DNA of 64,000 bases, from positions 1,488,001-1,552,000 of the forward strand of contig OX485806.1 in NCBI GenBank assembly GCA_950295325.1. The letters run 5' to 3'. The translations under genes were made by a program, and so were the position numbers. The notes beneath the pieces are model-generated. The model was not told where the DNA came from. It saw only the letters and a program-made list of their open reading frames with translations, and searched no databases. How positions within the stretch are numbered: the first letter of the stretch is position 1; every line of letters starts with the position of its first letter. The stretch comes from Polytrichum commune. Taxonomy: Eukaryota > Streptophyta > Polytrichopsida > Polytrichales > Polytrichaceae. Below are positions 56,049-64,000 of the stretch, one piece after another.

Positions 56049-56402
56049 TGGTATCAAAGAGAATATGTTTGTGTATTGGACCATTGAGGAATGCTTTCGA
56101 AGGTGAGACATGTTGAATGAGTTGTTGGGACCGAAGTGACGGGGCAATGCATCAACATTGGAAGAACGACTACGACTTGATGTTGTCAAAGGGATGATGC
56201 GAAGGAGAAAAGCAGTCGAAACTAATCTAAAGACTTAGCTATGAAGAGACAAAGATCTGGCTACATAATTCGAGTCTCCTACAAAGAGGGAACATATAAT
56301 CAGTAGAATCTAAAATATAGGAGGACCTAGACAAATATAAGTAAAAATATGAAAAATATGAAAAGTGACACTTACATTATGTATGTAGAGAGTACGTTCT
56401 CC

Positions 56403-56480
56403 ATTGCAGATTCCAACAAGCTTGAGGGCTCCTCAAACTATGGCATTTGGAAGATAAAGATGATGTCATTGGTTTTGTAT
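56403..56480 (+). pseudogene. Copia gag start remnant
   Basis: ADSNKLEGSSNYGIWKIKMM follows the usual copia gag opening (KLDGSNYxxWK). Beyond it a poly-G run and stops break the frame. Confidence 0.75.
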
Positions 56481-56941
56481 GTACATGTGTTGAAGATTGG
56501 GGGGGGGGGGGTATTTATATGATTTTTTTTCCATTACCTTTTTCTGTTTTTACTTTGCCTCATTTTTTTGCACCCTTTGGTAGTTAGAAATTCAATTTCA
56601 GCCATTTAAACATTTCCCTATCTTAATTTAAAACTCCTCTTTTGCACATGGCCTTTAAAATATCAATGATTAACTTTGGCACACACCGTGTAGGGGGGTG
56701 GGGGGTTTGTATTATTTTATGCTACTCCGTACTACAAAGCTAGCCGAGTGAAATGTAATGACAATGGATTCAAGAAAACAAAGACATGGATGCATCATGT
56801 CTTCAATACCTTAGAGTTCTAAACCCAAGATGAACAAAAACACCAATGAACAACATGAGAAAATTGAACAAGGGGCAACCATAATATAACTGCACAAGGA
56901 TAGAGACCGTGAGGATGGAAAATCAACTAAACACACCAAGG

Positions 56942-57020
56942 CATTACATTGCATTTACAAATGCATGCTCACAAGGGCAGAAATAAATGTTGCATTTACA
57001 AATGCATGCTCACGAAGGCA
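56942..57020. repeat. Direct repeat, about 30 bp, two copies
   Basis: GCATTTACAAATGCATGCTC occurs near 56950 and 56992 inside the LTR element, each followed by ACAAGGGCA or ACGAAGGCA. Confidence 0.9.
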
Positions 57021-57098
57021 ATGGCAAGGGTTTAGGGTTTCTAATGTTTGACCGTGTTTGCGCCCATGAGTATAGTCATCGTAAGGTGTGAAGGAGGG

Positions 57099-57496
57099 TG
57101 TTGGAGCCGCCTACGTCACTTCCACACCTCATGACAAGGCAAGCAAGTGAATGTGAAAGGTAGGAAAGAAAATGACCTTACTAAAGTACTCTACAATTCC
57201 AACAACACATGTAAATGTAAGGGAGAAAAAGGAAGTTACTTTACTCCCATCGTCAATTGATCAAGTAGTTGAAAACTTTACAAGTTGTATAAGCAAGTAA
57301 ATAGGAAAGCCATGATACTTTAGCTATAATCACTCTAGTTCAATCATATACCTAGAATTATTCATGTCCAATATGCAGTAGTGTAGATAAGACTATCAAA
57401 GTGTATATATACATAGTCAGGTTATGCTCTCTACATTGCAATATGTTGTTCTTCCACTGATCATCAATAGAAAGGTCATGATATACAATTTTTACA
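57099..57496 (+). repeat. 3' LTR
   Basis: The intact LTR of 398 bp starts TGTTGGAGCC and ends TTTTTACA. It lacks the nested MITE seen in the 5' LTR and so shows the empty site. Confidence 0.93.
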
Positions 57497-58084
57497 AACA
57501 TAAAGGCACTTGTTTAGAAGAGATTGGACTAGTCTTCAAATTGTATTAACTACTTTAGATAGATAAAAACTCCGGTCCTCTTTCGAGGCCGGCGTGAATA
57601 GAGTGTCTGTTCGTCTTGGCAATGAACCAGTACCCACCGGGCAAAGGAGCATTGGTTAACTACTTTACATTCAATAGCGAACACAAATTGGAGGACCTAT
57701 GTAATAGTTAAGTAATCAACATTCATGCAATTATGATAATCATAACTAAATCAAGAGAGGTCAAGTTTTTTAATTGGATTCTATTGATGTTTCTTCATAA
57801 ATTTGCTAATGCAACACATATATTTGATCAATAGAAGGTGGAGAACAAGAAAAACTAACCGAATAAGACTCGCATTCCTTAGCACAAGGCACAAAGTTTA
57901 ACCCATGAAAGGGATCAAGAGGCCAACAAACCACAAATCTAACATTTATACATGCAGCAACCCCAAAATATTGCAGCACCAACGCCACTAGCCTCCACAA
58001 GGTTAAAGTTGTTTGGGAGCAATCTTAGAACCGGTGAAGCTTGCGTATCACCCAAATGTAGCAACGTGTCTAATGTAATAATTG
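57497..58084. other. Non-coding spacer with hairpin
   Basis: CCGGTCCTCTTTCGAGGCCGG near 57570 forms a short hairpin after a TAGATA run. A similar ACTCCGGTCC phrase lies after a GATA run near 42660, so this may be the end of an unidentified repeat. No gene was seen. Confidence 0.4.
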
Positions 58085-58314
58085 CACTAGTAGAAAAACT
58101 ATGCCCAAAACTTTTCACAGCGTTTAATGTATCATTGGAAAGTTATTTTCAAGACCTTTCCAATGGTATATTACATGCCCCCAAAATTTTAAAATTTCAG
58201 GCGCTAAACCCAAAAATTAAATCTACATTTGTTTAGCGACTGTAGATCATGTTGGTCAAAAGTACCACAACCGATTGTTGCTGTGGTTTTTTTTGGCATA
58301 GTTTTCTACTAGTG
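58085..58314. mobile_element. CACTA-type MITE with TTG target duplication
   Basis: A 230-bp segment begins CACTAGTAGAAAAACTATGC and ends with the reverse complement CACTAGTAGAAAACTATGCC. It is flanked by TTG at 58082-58084 and 58315-58317. A CACTA start and a 3-bp target duplication define the CACTA superfamily, and with no coding capacity it is a MITE. Confidence 0.95.
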
Positions 58315-58317
58315 TTG

Positions 58318-59200
58318 CTACAAAAGATTACGCACCTACAAATTGAGTTTGTAGAGAAAATAATTTCTCCTTTTAGGATATTGGAAACCTCTTAGGTATT
58401 TGAACAAATTATGAACATTGATGTCTCAAGAGCAATGGCTTTTGCAATAAGGTAGGGTGCCTAGTGCCATTACCCCCCACGAATGCAAGCCCTGTATCAA
58501 CCTTCTTCTCCTAGACCCTCTCCTTTCCAATACCATCCCTTCTCTCCACAGTTGTGGGCCCAACAGGTGTCGGGCAAAGGCACCAATGAACATTGTGGTG
58601 GATTGCACATGCTTGACCCTCTTGCAAGCCCACGTAGGCAGCAATAATAGTGAGGAACGGTCATGCCAACTTGAGGGTGTTGGTATGCCCCACGTGCTGT
58701 GGGGATCGTAGAATCTGTCCTTTTATACGGCCCCACAACCGTATATATTCATATGACTCATGTCCGAAGCGACTCGTCGGTAATGACTAGACCCAGTCAC
58801 CGCGCGCGTCATCCTCATCTGGAACCTCGTCAGTCATATTTTGGGATTTTATGACTTAAGGCAGTCATAAATTGCAGTCACAAAATACCCAATCTGTTGT
58901 AGTGTTGGGACCCTCTGCAAATGGTGGCAAGTGCAGGACGGAAATGTGGCACTAAATGTGCAAATGTGAGCAAGGATTAGCACATAGAGGATATGGCCAT
59001 GGCCGAGATTGATAAGGGGCGGTTTAGGGTGAGTTGGCAATGGATTTAGGTGCTAGGGTCAGGTGATGGAAGCTTTCACCAAAGGGTTGGCATTGCATTT
59101 GGGTGACCTCGCTTTTGATCTTCAAGTTGAGGGATTTTTGGGGGGCTATGAGTACATAGTAAGGAGTTGTTGTTAGTGGGAGGGGAGTTGCTGCAACTAA
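58318..59200. other. Non-coding stretch
   Basis: No gene was recognised. TGTTGTAGTG at about 58896-58905 looks like the 3' end of another CACTA element, but its left partner was not found. GGGATTTTATGACTTAAGGC near 58851 belongs to the same possible remnant. Confidence 0.45.
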
Positions 59201-59703
59201 GGGCCACTCCACACATGAGCCAAGAGCCATGACCATGAAATTGTGAGAGCCCAAAAGAAGTGTCCAAAGGCCGTCCCAAGACACTTCCAAAATCATGTAG
59301 TGTGGTCACGGGCCCTCAAGTGTAGTGTGAAGTCATATGTAACCGGGTCCTCAACCAATGCTATTTCAATGAGTTTCTATTCATGCGGGGTCCTCCCACA
59401 TGATAAAATATAATAAATCAACGGTTGTGAACTTTTAGAGTGCCATAGTCTCCCGGTTTTGTGTTAGGCCTACCTCCAAGAGGTAGTTTTGAAAAGAATC
59501 CAAGTGACCATGAGACATGATCCATTTGATGCCATGTAGGAATCCATGTAGACCTTACATCATCTTGCATTCGCTTACTATGTTGGTCCCTCGAACGTAG
59601 TGTGAAGTGAGCTTGGACTGGCTCTACCTTTTCCACCAATAAGAGTGCTTTTAGTGCATCGGTCACGGGCCCTCAGTCTCGTGTGTGAACTTTGAAGTGG
59701 CCC
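59201..59703. mobile_element. Second Tourist/Harbinger-like element
   Basis: A 503-bp segment begins GGGCCACTCCACAC and ends TTTGAAGTGGCCC, flanked by TAA on both sides (59198-59200, 59704-59706). The outer 8 bp of the terminal repeats match each other and the MITE at 55454 (GGGCCACT). Internal phrases such as GTCCAAAGGCC and GTAGTGTG are shared with that MITE, so the two belong to one family. No coding region. Confidence 0.75.
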
Positions 59704-59706
59704 TAA

Positions 59707-62700
59707 GCTCACAAGCTTCTCTGATCTCACAAGCAGGTGATGAGCAAGTTCAGACATTCAAGGTTCAACTACGGGTTTAAATAGTTAGCTGATCTTGGTA
59801 TATTCATGGTAGCTGTATGAGGCTGAGTCTAGCTAATCCAAGTTGCATCTCCATTAAACTGCACCTCCAGTTTATTGTATGATAAGTTAGTCTATACCCA
59901 ACTTCCAAAGAGTAAGGTAGAAATACCATAACCCGTGAAAATAGGGTGATACGCATTGAAGATCTGGTCTGACAATCATGAGATAATTCTCCAAGATAGA
60001 CGAGAAGGATTCATGAAGAATGCAAGTTGTTTCATATTTTTCTGCCCTATACAAAAAATGCTACAATTTTCTAAAGTGGAAAGTTTGTCCAACCCCCTAC
60101 TCATTCACTAGATTCGCCCTACACCGAACACGGTACTCCACATTTCCATACAAAACATCGCCTAAATCGGTTACCTCATGAGTACATTAACTCTTGACTC
60201 CCATTGGCTACACTAAGTGTACACGCATTGAAGTTCCCGCCTAGCCATGATTGGTTTTAGAAATGGCACTTCACCATTATGACAGCGGTCTAGTGCACGG
60301 CTAGAGGGTGGTTAACATGTTATGGTATTCCTACCTTATTGTTGTTTACTTGTTGAAATTAAGCTCAATTGGCTTATCATGTACGGGTACTATATTTTTT
60401 GAGCTCAGAAGCTTGGTCCAATGCCGACCAGAATCCCATTGTTTATGTATGAGGCACGTACTACACTAATTATTTCAATTAGTGAGGGCGGGCTAATAGT
60501 GCGTGTGGGAAATTAGTGAAGGTGATATTAAATTCCATTGTCCTATGATACTAGTGCCCCCATAAGATCAAGGAAGCACTTTTCACTAGAAATACTACTC
60601 ACAACAACACTACTCAAAATACTCAAAATATTCATACATGCATCAGTTTCTTCTCATAAAGGTAAGACGGTGAAGACCCTATCATGTGCTAAATATAGAA
60701 ATAAAACTTAACCATAGGGTTGAGTAATGTTACGTTGACAGGGATGTACTTGCATTTAAGGTTTTTATCAATCTATAAACACGCACACACTAAATTGTCT
60801 TGAAATGTATGGTAAATGAGCAATGTATTCATTTAGTCTCACTCTACAAAATTTTCAGTCCTCATTTATTTTGAGACTTCAAGGTAAAGTACTGCGTGTT
60901 TCGGGAGTTAGCATCACACACACTAATTAGGATAAATAGTGTAGCTGATCCAAGTGATGAGAGTTTGGCCATGGTGAAATGGCGAAGTGAGTTGGGCAAC
61001 TTGAAGTTATTAGGCTGAAGTGTGCTGGTAGTTTAGTTGAAGAGATGTAATTAAAGCTTGGTTCATCAGGGTTAGTTGAGCACCCATAATGACCAAATGA
61101 GGTTGAACTTGGGTTGAATGCACAAATCTGTTGATTTAATCCCTTTTTGAAGGCCGAAATCCATGATTTTCGGAATGCCCGGGCTCGACTATGAAATGTG
61201 TGGAAATTTGTGGGGTGAAATGATGTCTATTGTTAATAATTAGTGTGCCCATGTTTACTCTATAAGTGGTTGAAGGCACATGGTTAGGCTTGCATGATCA
61301 ATATGTGCATGAAATGTTTACTCCGGCGATGTTTAAATGCACACATGTGATTTTGGTGTGTTATCACCCAAGGAGGAGACACACCTAGTAGAGTGGATTC
61401 TTATGATGTGGTCATTATATCATCCAATCAATTTGGACCAAATACATTTAAAGGTGGCTAAACTTACCCAAGACATGGTAATCCCATTCACCAAAGGGAT
61501 CTTAAACACAAGTCAGGTGAAGTGGTTCAAATTAGGAATCTATAACTAAGCATGAGAGTAGCTCAAGGGTTGGAGGGCTAAGGGGTTTTGTCTTCTTAGT
61601 GTTGCAATCTTATATGACAATGTGGAGGATATGTATATAACAAAGATAATTACCAACCCACACACACACATTTGGAACTACGACAAGTTGGGAGCGTAGG
61701 TGGGATGCATGTAGGACATAAGAAGGGGGGCAAAGGGCTCGTTAAACGAGGAAGTTGTAACGTTCACATTGTAATGCCTGGTGGGAGAGAATGGCTATCG
61801 GTTCGATCATGTGTGAATGCAAGGAGTAACACAATCCTTAGTTTTTATATGTTTTAGGCGTATAAGCTTTAGGCGTAATTTTATATCTAGATGTGCATGT
61901 ATGGCCATTCAAAATAAGGCATTAAACTCCGTAAGTTCCGTACAAAGATAGTTAAACTTACACATTGCGTAATGTTCTTGTTTAAGGTTACAAATTGATA
62001 GTATGCATTGCTATGATTTTTTTTAGAATGTAAGTTTTGACTCGGTAAAGTCATATATGTTATCAATTGTTCCATATGTCAACCTATTTAATCATTGTTG
62101 GTAAATATTGAAATCAATAGTAAGAAGATATAGAATTACGGGTATTGATATTGGACCAAGTGAAGCTAATTTATATGGTTAAGTAAGTAAGGTGAGTTAA
62201 GGGCCTCAACTTAATACATTTGTCATGACAGTGTATTTGTTTGTTGCATGTGCATGTACCAAGGAGGGGGTTAGCCAAATGGTTGGGTTTGTCCTTCACA
62301 GAGTCAACCTCAAAGTTGGTTAGGCCAGTAGGCCGAAGTGGCAAGGGTGTTGCTGGAGGTGGCAGGGGTGTTGGTGAAGGTGGCCCTTGGTCAGTCACAA
62401 GTAGAACACATACCAAGGAGGGGTTGGTATAAGGTTCTTGAAGGGCAATACAAGGGTGTTAAATAATCTCTTGTTCCATTCTCTAGTGAATTTAGCTTGT
62501 TGGTCTTACTGGATTACATATATCCTTTCCAAGGTACTACCCAATCTCATAATACTACCGGTTCTTGCCATTTTCCAGTATTGGTTCTTAAGAAGTGGTC
62601 CAATGTACCCTACTATTATTCTTCTACATGTACTTGGTTCTACTATTTACATGGTATGTCTTTTGCTTCCCAGTAGGACCATAACTGCCTTACCTCCTCT

Positions 62701-63630
62701 CATGCGTCCATCATCCAACCACATGTTCCTAATAGTTGACGTCACTACCTTGCTCTACCATGGTATACTACCGTTACTATTTGTATCTTTTGTTTGTGGT
62801 ACTCTTCACTACCACCTTTAGACCATTTATACTATATAAGGGGATACTTTGTTACTAGTAATACCAATGGTTACTTTTGTTTTGCTAGCACGGCTCTATC
62901 TAATAGCAACAACTAGTCTTACCTTCTTGGTAATTATCCACTCAATCCAGTAGGATTTTAACACCTATGGCTAATTGTTATTATCTAGAATCCAAAGTTC
63001 CTTAGAACTACCAGTTTCTATAGTTGTATCAACTATTGATTGCCCTCTGAACCACTAAGTCCTCAATCCATTAAGGTGTAATTCCATGGTAGGGTCCTCC
63101 TCCCTCATTCTACATCTCATGCATACACTTATCTCTCATGCTCATCTACTCCCATAATGCCATGCTACCTTGAATCACTAATGGATCCTAGTTCTATGTT
63201 CAAGCTTTTAGTTTTTCTTGGCTCTCCTTACTACCAAGGGTATGACTATGGATCTATCATCACTGAGACGAGCCTTCTCTGTTGGCATCACATGACTATT
63301 CTAACAATATTATGTAAACAAATCCCAATAAAAATCAATAGTTCATTCCATTCATTCTACAAGGAGGTAACGTTCCAAAGTTACTCACCCAAAATGGCCA
63401 CCCAAATCTATCTATCCATATGAGCCTTAGATCCTATTATACTTTGTCGAAGCTTGAATATCCTATCCACACATTCAAAACTAGTGGTTCTTATTCAACA
63501 TATCCTTCCATCCATAGTTTAACAAGTATTGAATAATATTATTATGTATTCATGTATGTATACATGTACTCACTCATATTCAATGCACTCCAAACACAAG
63601 TGATTACAAAATGGAATCTTTTGTGAAATA
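59707..63630. other. AT-rich non-coding stretch
   Basis: Nothing coding was recognised in nearly 4 kb. Open frames are short and without motifs. A stretch near 62330-62390 has GGTGGCAGGGGTGTTGG-type short repeats. Confidence 0.55.
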
Positions 63631-63930
63631 TTACACATAACTAGTATATAAATGGACCAAAGTTTTGTAGGATGCAAAATTGAGTTCAACAAATAACATT
63701 TATAAAATCTTTACATAATCACACACATAACTAGAATACAAATGAACCCAAAATTTGTAGAGCACAAAATTGAGGACAAAAACATAATCTTCAGATATTC
63801 ACACACATAATCAACAAACAAATGAATTAATTTTTTTTTGTAGAGTGCAAGATTGGATCAAAAAGATAATTTCTAGAGAATCACACACCTGACTAGTGTA
63901 CAAATGGACCAAAAAAATTGTAAGGTTTCA
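63630..63930. repeat. Degenerate tandem repeat, about 83-bp period
   Basis: CACACATAACTAG(T/A)ATA with AAATG(G/A)AC recurs at about 63634, 63720, 63802 and 63883, each time followed by a TTTGTAG(A/G) phrase and GAGTTCAAC or GGATCAA-like words. Copies are strongly diverged. Confidence 0.75.
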
Positions 63931-64000
63931 AACTAGTTATTTATAGATACAAATAAATAAATTACGTGGAAAAATCATCTTTTTCATTTTCATTCCACTC

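Larger units (their letters stand above)
55169..57496 (+). mobile_element. Copia-type LTR retroelement, non-autonomous, with TSD
   Basis: The two LTRs start TGTTGGAGCC and end TACA. The element is flanked by the 5-bp target duplication AACAT at 55164-55168 and 57497-57501. A primer binding site TGGTATCAAAG (56049) matches the initiator-Met tRNA type site, and a purine tract (GAAGGAGGG) precedes the 3' LTR. The internal region is only about 1.05 kb. It keeps a gag start (NKLEGSSNYGIWKIKM at about 56420) but no pol, so movement would depend on an autonomous relative. Confidence 0.93.

Noticed and set aside
57560..57640. Helitron 3' end at the CCGGTCCTC hairpin
   Set aside because: There is no CTRR end after the hairpin and no matching 5' TC end upstream.
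58830..58905. Second CACTA MITE ending at TGTTGTAGTG
   Set aside because: Only one end is visible, with no left terminus or flanking 3-bp duplication.
59707..63430. Short open frames in the last 4 kb
   Set aside because: They are AT-driven, below 130 codons, without motifs, conserved starts or splice context.

Overview
This window is eukaryotic nuclear DNA from a land plant. The evidence is short interstitial runs of the plant-type telomere unit CCCTAAA/TTTAGGG, small GT-AG spliceosomal introns, and a dense load of plant transposon families: CACTA/En-Spm with Tnp2 and DUF4216/4218-like blocks, Ty1-copia, Tourist/Harbinger-like and CACTA MITEs, and a probable Mutator-like insert. Gene density is low and most of the window is AT-rich non-coding DNA. 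Several low-copy genes do not look like common angiosperm genes, so a bryophyte, lycophyte or fern is plausible, but that is a guess from family content.

Layout. 0-1 kb: a tandem array of a 22-bp palindrome (arms TTTACGAAC and GTTCGTAAA, 4-bp centre). 2.5-3.3 kb: a decayed paralogue of an FCP1-like phosphatase gene. 5.2-7.9 kb (minus): a frameshifted En/Spm-type plant transposase gene. 11.3-20 kb: a GC-rich block holding two minus-strand multi-exon genes, an FCP1/SCP-like phosphatase and a large gene with a ParB-like DGQHSV motif. About 27 copies of a second palindrome, TTTGGGTCGATCGACCCAAA and variants, lie in the introns, 3' end, 5' flank and even a coding exon of the second gene. 20-22.4 kb: AT-rich DNA with telomere-like runs and a diverged duplication. 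22.76-23.44 kb: eleven more copies of the second palindrome, directly upstream of a DUF7869-like, transposase-like gene at 23.6-26.7 kb. 27.2-28.7 kb: a SET-domain pseudogene. 29.9-30.25 kb: a 59-60-bp minisatellite.

31.8-37.1 kb: a CACTA element broken by a probable Mutator-like insertion with a 9-bp target duplication. Removing that insertion restores the transposase frame exactly. 38.05-41.2 kb (minus): a decayed copia pol region. 44-46.05 kb (minus): an intact 692-aa AAA+ ATPase of a type best known from fungi, followed upstream by fragments of another multi-exon minus-strand gene (46.3-49.2 kb). 49.9-50.7 kb: two large inverted-repeat elements. 55.17-57.5 kb: a complete but non-autonomous copia-type LTR element with target duplication, primer binding site and purine tract, whose 5' LTR carries a nested Tourist/Harbinger-like MITE. 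58.1 kb: a CACTA MITE. 59.2-59.7 kb: a second Tourist-like element. From 59.7 kb to the end I see no gene.

The strongest lead is the pair of short palindromic repeat families. They have the same architecture (9-10-bp arms starting TTT and ending AAA, variable centre), cluster at repeated spacings, sit in introns and promoters, and in two places are read through as protein. A second pattern is that several otherwise open genes are interrupted mainly by TAG codons. That fits CAG-to-TAG decay by CHG-methylation deamination.
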